Assembly (NCBI GenBank): GCA_017652265.1
Contig: JAGCBH010000029.1
Span: 1 to 64,000, forward strand
Origin: a bacterium
Lineage (GTDB): Bacteria; Cyanobacteriota; Vampirovibrionia; Gastranaerophilales; Gastranaerophilaceae
DNA length: 64,000 nucleotides
Reading direction: 5' to 3'
Below are positions 53,084 to 61,322 of the stretch, one piece after another. Every line of letters begins with the position of its first letter. The stretch's first letter is position 1. The translations under genes were made by a program, and so were the position numbers. The notes beneath the pieces are model-generated. The model saw only the letters and a list, made by a program, of their open reading frames with translations, did no database searches and was not told the DNA's origin.

Positions 53084-53190
53084 AAATGTATCTCCCATAT
53101 TAACCAGCGTGATTTGCTACACTATTAATACAAGTAAATACAAATTTTTTCAACTGTTAAGATTTTTTATTTACAAAACTTAACAAAGTC

Positions 53191-53208
53191 TCACACTATT
53201 AAGTGTGA
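53191..53208. repeat. Perfect inverted repeat between two genes
   Basis: TCACACT (53191-53197) and AGTGTGA (53202-53208) with a 4-base loop. It lies 27 bp after the stop of the gene at 53235 and upstream of the gene at 52469. There is no T-run, so it may be an operator or an mRNA end hairpin rather than a classical terminator. Confidence 0.45.
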
Positions 53209-53234
53209 TCTAGAATTTCTATGATAACTGCAAA

Positions 53235-55451
53235 CTACACCATAAATTCCTGTTGATCATTTTTAACTATATTATCGTAGAAATTACCGACAGAAGTTAT
53301 TACGCCTTTTTGTCTGTCAATAAGAGCAAGAGTTTTTTGGTGGATGTCACTCATACCTCTTGTTACGTAATATGTTTTTTCAAGCCCCCAGCTGTTTGCA
53401 ACGCTTTCAAATTTAGAAGAGTTGTTAGCAATCTTAGTTAAAATATCTTTTCTGTCAGCCGCTGAAGTTGCTTCGTCAAGCAATTTTACGATTTGCGAAC
53501 TTGACATATTAGCAATAGATTCAGTTTTTGTATCAGTCGTTTCAGTAGTTTTATTTTCAGGTTGATTTTGAGGCATACGACGAGGTCTAAAGCGACGGAA
53601 ACGAGGTCTGTATCTGTTATTATCTTCGGTTCTTCTTGTGTCATTCGTTGATATGACATCAGATACACCCAAAACAGATGTTCTGTTATCGTTGCCTGAG
53701 GCAATAAACACATTGTAATGAGATACATCACCGGTTGTTTGTCCGCCTGACTGCTGAGATGCAGTATTTGTTACGCCTGAATGCTGATGTTGCGGTATGC
53801 CTAATTTTTCAAGAATATCAGGATGTTGTTCTAATATATTACCGACTCCATCAACAACTTCGGCACGATTTGGTTCCGGAATACTATCTATAATAACCGG
53901 AATTTCAGCAATATCCTCAGGTTTGCCTGAATCAACAATTACGCCTATTGCATCAGGAATGCCGTTTATTATATTCTGATCACCGGTTTCTGCAAGCTCC
54001 CCGACTTTACCGGCCGGATGTTCGTATCCTGCAACAATAGAAGGAAGTTCTTCTTTTTGTTCAGATGTAAACGCACCGTCTTCACCATTTTTAATTTCCT
54101 CGCAAATATTATCTGTTACTATTTGTTGTAAATCTTCACTTGCATCTTGCGCAACGACAGATATAACGTGAATTGAGTTTCCTGCATCTTCAGCTGCATT
54201 GTTAAATGCTTCTGATTTAACAACTCCTTCTTTTTCAAGTTTTACAAGTAACGTTAATAATAGCCAAGCTTCCCGCTTATCTTTTGCAGTTTGTAATATT
54301 TCAGAAATCTTAGCCTGCTGTTCTTCAGAAGATAATTCTGCCAAATCGCCTCTAAGTTTTGTTTCCAGATTGTTTCCGGATATTTTGTTAATAGTTTTTT
54401 GTAAGAAAGAGCAGTTTCTGAACTCTTCGCAATAAGAACCATCACCGAATTGGGATATTTTAACATTGGATAAATCTCCGCCATATAATTTAGCCAAAAT
54501 ATCCAATACTTCTAATTCACCCTGATCGTGCTCGCTCAATTCGCCATTTTCTTTTTTGTCAAGCAAATACTGATACTCAATGTTAAAATACTGAGATGAT
54601 TTCATCAGATCCTTTATAGAATTAATGTCTGAAACATCAATCCCCTGAACTTTGCCTGATTTTACAAAATCAAGGACATTTTGCATATATTCAAATTTCT
54701 CATATTTTTTCTGTTGAAATTCTGTTAATTCACCATTTTCTTTTAATGACTGCAAATATTCTAACTCAATACTCATTAAATCAGGAGACCTCAGAAGATC
54801 TTTAATTGAATTTATACCCGTTGTATCACAACCTGTTACTTTTCCTTCCTGAACAAATTGAAATAAATTGTATGTATATTCGTTACTGTCAACAATTCTT
54901 TTCAATGCAGCGTTATCCTGAAGTTTATCTTCATTTCCCTCTGCATACTTAATTGCGCCGCGATATCTGTCAATCATACGTTCTTTTCCATCGACCTGCG
55001 CAATATATTCATCAAGAGTTAAACCTCTTCTTCTGGCACCGAATATTGCACCATATAAAATAACATCCAGCTCATCCTCAAGCTGTTTCTTTTGAGCTTT
55101 GGTCATGCCGCTGATATCGTACTTTTCACCAAATAATTCTTCGCATTTTTTAATCTTAAATGCTAATCTTGTATCATCTATTTCGCCTGATCTAAGTAAT
55201 CTGTTCCAAAATCCGTCAGGATTATAATCCGGATTTTCTTCCTGAATATATTTGGTAATTTCATCTTCGTATTCAATTCGAGAAATATTTAAGCTCCCGT
55301 CATAGGTATATTCATGACCGTCAACAACATATTTGTATCCGGCTGAGCGTTGCAAAATCGGCTCCACCGTCATATTATCTGACGCTGAAGGGATTTGTGT
55401 TATCGTTTTGGATTTTGGTACTTGAATCTCCGATACCGGATTTGTGCTCAT
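53235..55451 (-). CDS. Very large helical protein of the ATACTTTAT regulon (family A)
   Basis: A 738-residue paralogue of the gene at 50381, function unknown. After a polar N-terminus (MSTNPVSEIQVPKSKTITQI) and a helical region comes a tandem repeat of about 62 residues (units at about 194-255 and 256-318, each with FVxxGKVxGxD, INSIKDL and IExxYL). The paralogue has one unit. A shared GDLSNV-Cys region and SSEEQQAKISEIL segment follow, then a Gln/Thr/Arg-rich linker (RPRFRRFRPRRM) and a C-terminal helical module. No signal peptide. The start is preceded by GAGGGTATTTCT and an ATACTTTAT promoter. Confidence 0.82.
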   Translation of the reverse strand: MSTNPVSEIQVPKSKTITQIPSASDNMTVEPILQRSAGYKYVVDGHEYTYDGSLNISRIEYEDEITKYIQEENPDYNPDGFWNRLLRSGEIDDTRLAFKIKKCEELFGEKYDISGMTKAQKKQLEDELDVILYGAIFGARRRGLTLDEYIAQVDGKERMIDRYRGAIKYAEGNEDKLQDNAALKRIVDSNEYTYNLFQFVQEGKVTGCDTTGINSIKDLLRSPDLMSIELEYLQSLKENGELTEFQQKKYEKFEYMQNVLDFVKSGKVQGIDVSDINSIKDLMKSSQYFNIEYQYLLDKKENGELSEHDQGELEVLDILAKLYGGDLSNVKISQFGDGSYCEEFRNCSFLQKTINKISGNNLETKLRGDLAELSSEEQQAKISEILQTAKDKREAWLLLTLLVKLEKEGVVKSEAFNNAAEDAGNSIHVISVVAQDASEDLQQIVTDNICEEIKNGEDGAFTSEQKEELPSIVAGYEHPAGKVGELAETGDQNIINGIPDAIGVIVDSGKPEDIAEIPVIIDSIPEPNRAEVVDGVGNILEQHPDILEKLGIPQHQHSGVTNTASQQSGGQTTGDVSHYNVFIASGNDNRTSVLGVSDVISTNDTRRTEDNNRYRPRFRRFRPRRMPQNQPENKTTETTDTKTESIANMSSSQIVKLLDEATSAADRKDILTKIANNSSKFESVANSWGLEKTYYVTRGMSDIHQKTLALIDRQKGVITSVGNFYDNIVKNDQQEFMV
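54498..54872 (-). repeat. Two tandem 62-residue repeats inside the gene at 53235
   Basis: Coding DNA for the two units described in that gene (FQFVQEGKVTGCD, LLRSPDLMSIELEYL; DFVKSGKVQGIDV, LMKSSQYFNIEYQYL). About 40 percent of positions are alike, so the duplication is old and visible at protein level. Confidence 0.65.
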
Positions 55452-55476
55452 AGAAATACCCTCATGTAATATATAT

Positions 55477-55538
55477 ATAAAGTATATTATTTTGAGATAA
55501 TTGACATATATCCTCTATACATTTACAAAAATTTACAA
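55477..55538 (-). promoter_or_regulatory. ATACTTTAT-class promoter of the gene at 53235
   Basis: On the minus strand: TTGTAAA (55538-55532) and TTGTAAA (55528-55522), starts 10 bp apart, 36 bp, then ATACTTTAT (55485-55477). TCAATT lies 13 bp before the box. The box is 26 bp from the ATG. Confidence 0.7.
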
Positions 55539-55564
55539 TTATTTTAACTACTTTCAAAAGGTTT

Positions 55565-55627
55565 TTGTTAACATTTCTTTACAAAAAAGAGCGAATTATT
55601 AAAGTCGGAATAAAAAAATACCGATAA
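55565..55627 (+). promoter_or_regulatory. SigD/FliA-like promoter with upstream inverted repeat
   Basis: TAAAGTCG (55600-55607) and ACCGATAA (55620-55627) are separated by 12 bp, i.e. TAAA-N16-(G/A)CCGATA, the sigma-28 consensus. A 20-bp inverted repeat (TTGTTAA at 55565-55571, TTTACAA at 55578-55584) lies 15 bp upstream. Spacing is identical to that of the promoter at 306-368. Confidence 0.75.
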
Positions 55628-55674
55628 GGATAAAGAAGATATGTATTTACTTTAACAATAAGGAAATCTAAACA

Positions 55675-58218
55675 ATGGGTTTAGCAGCATCACAGGCAAG
55701 ATTACTCTCAATAACATCAAGGAAATCGAGCGCACAATTTGAGTCGATGAGATTATCGCACCAAAAATTGGCGCTTTCACGTAGCCTGACTGATGTTTCA
55801 AATGATTACCAGAACGCATTAAACAAAACGAAATTATACTATGATTTTTACGGCAACGGTTCTACAGACAATATTCTTTCATACGACTTGTTAATGAGAC
55901 CGTCTGCAATAAACGAATATTCTCCTGTATTGATAACCAACCAACAGAACAGAGTTGTTTTGTCCTCAAATCTTGCAGCAGCAGCAAGAGCTGCAGGTAT
56001 TCCGCAGGAAGGTTTGGATGGTTACATTGATACGCATACTCGTAACAAATTTATTGGCACGTTATCCGGCCTTGGCGAAATTGATGCGCCTACAGCGAGT
56101 GTAATCCAACAAACAGAATATAATCCGAAAGTAGGTCTTGGATATACCTCAGATGTATATATGGTAACCGAATCAGATAACTATGAAGTTTTTGAAAAAA
56201 GACTTCAAAGAACACAACTTTCAAAATATGCCGGTTTGAGTGCAAACGATCTTAAAACACCTACTGATACAACAAGTACCGGTATTATGGCGAGTGTGTT
56301 GACTACTCAGGGAACAAGTTTGTATTCACCACTAATTGCAGATAATCAAATAGAAAGATTAACAGATACGCAAGAATTTAAGTTCTGTCAAAATGGTACA
56401 TCATTCGGCGAAAGTCTTTTAAAATGGAATGATTTATCATTATATGACATTTTATATGGCAATGAAGATATCATTCTTACACAGAACGTACAAAGAGGTG
56501 TTGATGCAACAGATGCACTGGATCCTAATCAGTATGATGATATGATAAACGTTGTTAAAACAGTTATTGATTTATTAGCTGATGAATTGGAACAAACTTA
56601 CGGTCTTGATGAATCCGTAATGATGGCAATAAATCAAGCATATGTAAACATGGATGCCGCCGCATGGGGTAATGGTGATTCTCCTAAACTGGCTGTATCA
56701 ACGTTAGGAGCTGCAGATTACAGAACTGATATTGAAACAGGTTCTCATACTCTTAACTGGAGAGGGTTAGGTTATGCTGTTGCAGGCGATGGCGATCCGG
56801 TATGGTGTGACGAGGATGATGAAAGGCAGAACTTCTGTACTGTTCTGGGCTTTATGGGGGATCCATCTTCGTATACTGGTAATGATGATGATGAAACTGA
56901 AGTCGGAAGTTTTACATCAGATATTGCAGCAGGTAATTTATACCTAAATTACAAAGATGATGGCATTCTTTTACATCTTCCTTGTTATTCTGAATGGCAA
57001 AACTGTGGTAATAATAAAAGAGGTTTTGGATTTTATAATACAGCAGAAGATAATCCATATTCATCGGTATCAGGTCAACAAGATTATTGTTATGAACCCG
57101 GAAATATTTGGGTATCTTTACCTAACGGCGTAGAATCAGGTAAAAACATGAAATATATTGTACCAATATCTGATGGAAGTCATGTTTATTGGACCGGCGA
57201 TGCTTCCGCTATTGCGTACGCTTTCGTACAAGAGCCAACTCCACATCTGGCAGAGGTCATAATAACTTTAGATACTGCCGATTGTAATGATTTAGATTGG
57301 GATGATATTGACCCTTGGGAATATTATGGCTTAGACATGACACAACAAGAATTTAAACAATATTGTGAGGAAGTATTAGGTCTGGAAGACGTCGACCACA
57401 TTGAAGGTCATGGTGTAAACATTGCAAGACGAAACGCCATGGTAAACGCTATTGATGGTGCAGCTAATAACCTTGCTCTATTTAACTTATATGACTGTAC
57501 AAGTGACCATTCAGAAGCAAGTGATGACAGAGATAACAATAAAAACTTTGGTGGTAACTACGGTTCTATAAACTTATCAGCATTTGTTCAGGCATGGTAC
57601 ACATACTTTATGCAATCAATTGCAATGACAAAACAAAACGATCCTGAAGCTACAAATGAAGAAAAAGATGCAGCAAGTCAGATATTAAATGGTAGCGGTG
57701 CTGCAAAAGTAAGATTTCACTCTCAAAATGCTAATTCCAAATTGATATCAGATAGCTCTTTTAACCTATACCGTGATGCATTCACCTTTGAAAAAGCACA
57801 GGTTATGGTAGAAGATGGTATCGCAGAAATCGCATCATTCTACGATACAATTATCAACCAAATCTGCGAATACGGCTGGACAGAAAACAACCAGGTGAAA
57901 GAAGATACCTGTTACCTGCAGGAAATGCTTCAGTCTGGCAAAATGTTCCTGTTCAAACTTGCTAATGACAACTACTACTATCAAAAAGGTTATTCAACAG
58001 ACACGTATATAAAAGAAATTGCTGATGAAACTGCAATAGCAGAAGCAGAAGCAAAATATAAGACCCAAAAAGCACGCATTAACGCAAAAGAAGAAGAAAT
58101 TGACGTTAAAATGCGTAACCTTGACACCGAAATATCATCCCTTGAAAGCGAATATGAAGCTGTCAAAAAGATGATATCAAATAACGTACAAAAATCGTTC
58201 ACAAGATATCAGTCATAA
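55675..58218 (+). CDS. Large MGLAASQAR-family protein, possibly exported
   Basis: An 847-residue paralogue of the protein at 424, unknown function. Both share the N-terminal module (MGLAASQARLLSITSRKSS, then a helix to about 60) and the C-terminal helical module (ANDNYYYQKGYSTDTYIKE, then coiled coil to NVQKSF); the middle 600 residues are divergent, acidic and rich in Asp, Asn, Tyr and Gly. It has several cysteines, no signal peptide and no membrane helix. RBS AAGGAAA. The FliA-like promoter and terminal-helix topology hint at flagellar-type export. It is followed by a terminator. Confidence 0.85.
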   Translation: MGLAASQARLLSITSRKSSAQFESMRLSHQKLALSRSLTDVSNDYQNALNKTKLYYDFYGNGSTDNILSYDLLMRPSAINEYSPVLITNQQNRVVLSSNLAAAARAAGIPQEGLDGYIDTHTRNKFIGTLSGLGEIDAPTASVIQQTEYNPKVGLGYTSDVYMVTESDNYEVFEKRLQRTQLSKYAGLSANDLKTPTDTTSTGIMASVLTTQGTSLYSPLIADNQIERLTDTQEFKFCQNGTSFGESLLKWNDLSLYDILYGNEDIILTQNVQRGVDATDALDPNQYDDMINVVKTVIDLLADELEQTYGLDESVMMAINQAYVNMDAAAWGNGDSPKLAVSTLGAADYRTDIETGSHTLNWRGLGYAVAGDGDPVWCDEDDERQNFCTVLGFMGDPSSYTGNDDDETEVGSFTSDIAAGNLYLNYKDDGILLHLPCYSEWQNCGNNKRGFGFYNTAEDNPYSSVSGQQDYCYEPGNIWVSLPNGVESGKNMKYIVPISDGSHVYWTGDASAIAYAFVQEPTPHLAEVIITLDTADCNDLDWDDIDPWEYYGLDMTQQEFKQYCEEVLGLEDVDHIEGHGVNIARRNAMVNAIDGAANNLALFNLYDCTSDHSEASDDRDNNKNFGGNYGSINLSAFVQAWYTYFMQSIAMTKQNDPEATNEEKDAASQILNGSGAAKVRFHSQNANSKLISDSSFNLYRDAFTFEKAQVMVEDGIAEIASFYDTIINQICEYGWTENNQVKEDTCYLQEMLQSGKMFLFKLANDNYYYQKGYSTDTYIKEIADETAIAEAEAKYKTQKARINAKEEEIDVKMRNLDTEISSLESEYEAVKKMISNNVQKSFTRYQS

Positions 58219-58275
58219 CAAAGAATTAAAATAAAAGAATGAGCGTTCAAACATAAAAAAGGTGGCTTTGTAAAA

Positions 58276-58336
58276 AGAGAAAGTAAATACGTAAGAGAGA
58301 GTAAATACGAAGACAATAAAGAGAGAGAGTAAATAC
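58276..58336 (+). repeat. Three copies of AGAGAGTAAATAC
   Basis: AGAAAGTAAATAC ends at 58290, AGAGAGTAAATAC at 58308, and AGAGAGAGTAAATAC at 58336, between the stop of the gene at 55675 and its terminator. The copies resemble purine-rich leaders seen before start codons in this region. Function unknown. Confidence 0.5.
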
Positions 58337-58355
58337 CGGCGACAGCCGGTTTTTT
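58335..58355 (+). terminator. Intrinsic terminator of the gene at 55675
   Basis: ACCGGC (58335-58340) and GCCGGT (58345-58350) with loop GACA, followed by TTTTT. Confidence 0.85.
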
Positions 58356-58367
58356 ATTATACAAAAT

Positions 58368-58391
58368 AAAAAGGAGGTTTATAAAACCTCC
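58368..58391 (-). terminator. Intrinsic terminator of the gene at 58449
   Basis: GGAGGTTT (58373-58380) and AAACCTCC (58384-58391) form an 8-bp stem with a tight loop. On the minus strand TTTTT follows (58372-58368). Confidence 0.8.
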
Positions 58392-58448
58392 ACGCTACGC
58401 TATTACACACTTTTATTTGGAAATTAGGATTATTATATTCATAAATTA

Positions 58449-59336
58449 TTATTCGCTTCTGGCGCTTGAAACCAAACCGACAACCGCACCTATTGCAAGG
58501 ATACCTGCTACTACCCAGTTTTTACTAATTGCCTTTCTTACGCCTTGATTTCCAAGGAGCTTGCATATTCCGAAACCTGTGCCCAAAGCTGTTACAACAC
58601 CTGCTGCCCGGCCAGCTGCCGCATGATTTTGAGCCTTATCTGACATCGGAGTTCCTGTAATATCTCTTGCCGTTTCTTCTGCACTGCCTTTCATGAATAG
58701 GCCAAAGCTTGCTGTATTTATAAGTTTTCTTATAAATATCGGTTTTGCATATTGTTGCAGTTGATCAGCCATTGTAAAATACGGATCATTGGTCTTTGTT
58801 TTTATATACTGTTCATAGTATTCTCTTGCAGTACCCGCTAGCATTGCAGGATCTTCCGCATATTGAGGATACATTCTTGCAAACGCCTCAACATAATCGT
58901 CCCAGGCCTCTTTTATATGCCTTTGGTCATCACCTTTAATTCGGCGTTCCAAATTCTGCATTTTAGTTATTATAATTCTGTTTGGCCCGTTTACTGCCAT
59001 TTCATTATCACGATTCATTTCTATTGAACGTCTGTTGTAATCCATATTAAATTGCTGGTTTTGGAACATCCAGTCGTAATAGCCCTGAGTATTACCGCCA
59101 TAAGGGCCGTATCCGCCATATGGCATACCGTAACCGAATCCGTAACAGCCAAGGCAACCCATTCCGCCATATGTATTGCCAAATGTGGAATTATCAAACA
59201 GGCTTCCCTGGAAACTCATGTTATCGTACATCATCGGATAACTTCCGCCAACATCATATCTTGGTCCGTACCTTCTGACATCACCGCTGTGATCTACAAA
59301 TGTGCCATCATTAACACAATCGCAATTGATTCCCAT
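58449..59336 (-). CDS. Gly/Tyr-rich protein of the ATACTTTAT regulon
   Basis: A 295-residue protein of unknown function starting MGINCDCVNDGTFVDHSGD. The first 90 residues are Gly/Tyr/Met/Asn-rich (CYGFGYGMPYGGYGPYGG) like many surface or structural proteins, and hold four cysteines. A helical, charged middle (about 100-200) and a C-terminal region with hydrophobic helices (TALGTGFGICKL, VVAGILAIGAVVGLVSS) follow, so it may be anchored or membrane-active. No signal peptide. It carries a very regular ATACTTTAT promoter. RBS GGAGTAAGG is well placed. Confidence 0.8.
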   Translation of the reverse strand: MGINCDCVNDGTFVDHSGDVRRYGPRYDVGGSYPMMYDNMSFQGSLFDNSTFGNTYGGMGCLGCYGFGYGMPYGGYGPYGGNTQGYYDWMFQNQQFNMDYNRRSIEMNRDNEMAVNGPNRIIITKMQNLERRIKGDDQRHIKEAWDDYVEAFARMYPQYAEDPAMLAGTAREYYEQYIKTKTNDPYFTMADQLQQYAKPIFIRKLINTASFGLFMKGSAEETARDITGTPMSDKAQNHAAAGRAAGVVTALGTGFGICKLLGNQGVRKAISKNWVVAGILAIGAVVGLVSSARSE

Positions 59337-59376
59337 AACCTTACTCCAAATTAAATTTTCTACCTACCTTATCTAT

Positions 59377-59437
59377 ATAAAGTATTTTTTTATTCAAAAA
59401 TTGCCTTTTAAAGAATTTTTGTAACGTTTTGTTACAA
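59377..59437 (-). promoter_or_regulatory. ATACTTTAT-class promoter of the gene at 58449
   Basis: On the minus strand: TTGTAAC (59437-59431) and ACGTTAC (59427-59421), starts 10 bp apart, 35 bp, then ATACTTTAT (59385-59377). GCAATT lies 13 bp before the box. The box is 41 bp from the ATG. Confidence 0.72.
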
Positions 59438-59532
59438 AAAAAACAAATTAAGTCAAAAAAAAAGCACATTTTGTTTTTATTAAAAAGTCGTCAAAATTTG
59501 CATTAATAGTGTGTTTTTAGTAATATACATTT

Positions 59533-60663
59533 ATGATGAAACAGTGTTTTGAAAAGATTAAAAATTTAAAGATTTTGGATAAGTTTATACTCTCACAGGT
59601 AATAGAAGTTTTCATTATGGGGGTATGCATATTCACGTCTATAATCTTCGCATCAGATACGTTTATAACTCTGATTAAGCAGATAACGATGTTTGGAATA
59701 CCGTTTTCGGTTGCTTTTCGCATAGTCATACTCAATTTACCGGGGATTATCGTCATGACAATTCCTCTTGGTGTTCTTATGGCGACAGTCATGACATTAA
59801 ATAAACTGAGCTTATCAAGTGAAATAACGGTTTTACGCTCATGCGGAATTGGTTTAAACAGAATTGCAAAGCCCATTTTCGCATTTTCTATCGTAATGGC
59901 TTTGTGTTGCTTTGTTATTAACGAAAGCATAGTTCCGGTCATGTCAAAGCAGGCCAAAGACCTTGCTTTATGGTCTTTCGGGCAGAAAAATATACCTGAC
60001 GGGAAAGAAAACTTTGTATTTAAGGAGCTTAACGATTCAAACGGCTTAAAACGCTTGTTTTATGTAGGCAAATGCGAAGACAGAGTTTTGCAAAATGTTA
60101 CAGTTCTTGACACTTCAAAAGAGGGAACAATTCAAGTATTGCAAGCAATTGAAGGCAGTACTGACGAAAACGGCTGGAACTTCAACAAAGGTGCAATTTA
60201 TACCATGACAAGCGACGCGCAGGTTTTAAACACATCATTATTTGATAAATTTAACATAAAATTTGCCGTTGATTTATCAAAAGAAATGAACAAAAATATT
60301 GCAAAAGAAATGAATATTGGAGAACTCGTAGAATATATAAGCAGTACGGATTTTACTGACCATCCTAAGCGCAGAAACAGGCTATATATCGAGTTATTTG
60401 ATAAATTTGCGCTGCCTATAACAACTATTGTTCTTGTATTAATCGGAGTTCCGCTATCAATAACACCTCCGAGAGTACGATACAACAGAGGTTTTCTGTT
60501 CAGTATTTTGATAATATTTGCATACTATCTTGTGCGGGCATTATCAATATCTTTTGGCAGCGGCGGAGTAATTCCTCCGTTTCTGGCGGCGTGGCTGCCT
60601 AATCTGATTCTGCTGACTGCAGGCGGAATAATGTATTACAAAAAAGTTTATACAATATCTTAA
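59533..60663 (+). CDS. LptF/LptG-family LPS export permease
   Basis: A 376-residue YjgP/YjgQ-type permease, part of the LptBFG complex that pulls LPS out of the inner membrane. The pattern is clear: two or three helices at the N-terminus (FIMGVCIFTSIIFASDTFIT; LPGIIVMTIPLGVLMATVM), a large periplasmic beta domain (about 140-260), and C-terminal helices beginning LPITTIVLVLIGVPLSI. It agrees with the lipid A genes at 8.6-11.5 kb. One protein is present; bacteria usually have two, so the second may lie elsewhere or this one may act as a homodimer. The gene at 60669 follows 5 bp later. Confidence 0.9.
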   Translation: MMKQCFEKIKNLKILDKFILSQVIEVFIMGVCIFTSIIFASDTFITLIKQITMFGIPFSVAFRIVILNLPGIIVMTIPLGVLMATVMTLNKLSLSSEITVLRSCGIGLNRIAKPIFAFSIVMALCCFVINESIVPVMSKQAKDLALWSFGQKNIPDGKENFVFKELNDSNGLKRLFYVGKCEDRVLQNVTVLDTSKEGTIQVLQAIEGSTDENGWNFNKGAIYTMTSDAQVLNTSLFDKFNIKFAVDLSKEMNKNIAKEMNIGELVEYISSTDFTDHPKRRNRLYIELFDKFALPITTIVLVLIGVPLSITPPRVRYNRGFLFSILIIFAYYLVRALSISFGSGGVIPPFLAAWLPNLILLTAGGIMYYKKVYTIS

Positions 60664-60668
60664 AAATT

Positions 60669-61319
60669 ATGGAAGAAAAAAATAATAACATTTTTAATAA
60701 TAATTCTCAAACTTCGGCAGGACTTGCCGAAGATAATATCTTTGCAAATGATATTGTTATAAAACCGCGTCTGAACGGCATGGACGTTACCATGCTTAAT
60801 GAGTCGGCAGGCAACGATAATATTGATGATTTAACCATTGAGCTTGGATTAAAAATATCAAAACTTGAAGAAGAACTTGATGATTTGCACAACAAAATCG
60901 TTGCAACAGAACGTCTGGGTAAACTTCAGGATGTAATCAGATTAAAAGTAAAAGAAAAAGAACTTCAAACAAAATTAGAAGAACTAAAACACGAATACTC
61001 TCAGCACAAATCTTTAATAAAACCGATTATCAGACAGAAACTCAAAAAGCGTTCTAAGATTTCGGCAATAAAGACCGTACAGAAGTGGATTCTGAGAAAA
61101 ATCCTTGCAAAATTATCAAAAAAGCTGAAAGTTGCAGCACAAATCAGTGAATCACTTGATATTTTACACGGTATCAACAGAAGCGTTGATGAACTTATAG
61201 AAATGAAAGTCCCGTACGGTGAAAATGCCGAAAACTACCGCAAACTGACTTCATATCTTTATCGTGCAAACAAAGTCCACGCACAGATTTTAAGAGCAAT
61301 GAACAGAACTAATCAATAA
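60669..61319 (+). CDS. Coiled-coil protein downstream of lptF/G
   Basis: A 216-residue, highly charged helical protein. It starts with an Asn-rich polar segment (MEEKNNNIFNNNSQTSAGLA), then a long coiled coil (about 55-120, ISKLEEELDDLHNKI), a basic helical stretch (KLKKRSKISAIKTVQKWILRK) and a C-terminal helix. No signal peptide or membrane segment. It starts 5 bp after the permease gene, so it is co-transcribed, and a role in envelope assembly is possible but not demonstrable. It converges on the AAA/TPR gene 3 bp away. Confidence 0.75.
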   Translation: MEEKNNNIFNNNSQTSAGLAEDNIFANDIVIKPRLNGMDVTMLNESAGNDNIDDLTIELGLKISKLEEELDDLHNKIVATERLGKLQDVIRLKVKEKELQTKLEELKHEYSQHKSLIKPIIRQKLKKRSKISAIKTVQKWILRKILAKLSKKLKVAAQISESLDILHGINRSVDELIEMKVPYGENAENYRKLTSYLYRANKVHAQILRAMNRTNQ

Positions 61320-61322
61320 TAA

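Noticed and set aside
53797-54435. Plus-strand open frames inside the gene at 53235
   Set aside because: Short frames antisense to a large gene with a promoter, good start and paralogue support.
23887-59385. ATACTTTAT sites as ordinary sigma-70 -10 boxes (TATACT)
   Set aside because: Only some sites contain TATACT (others read AAATACT), no TTGACA-like element lies 16-18 bp upstream, and the strictly conserved part extends beyond a -10 hexamer.
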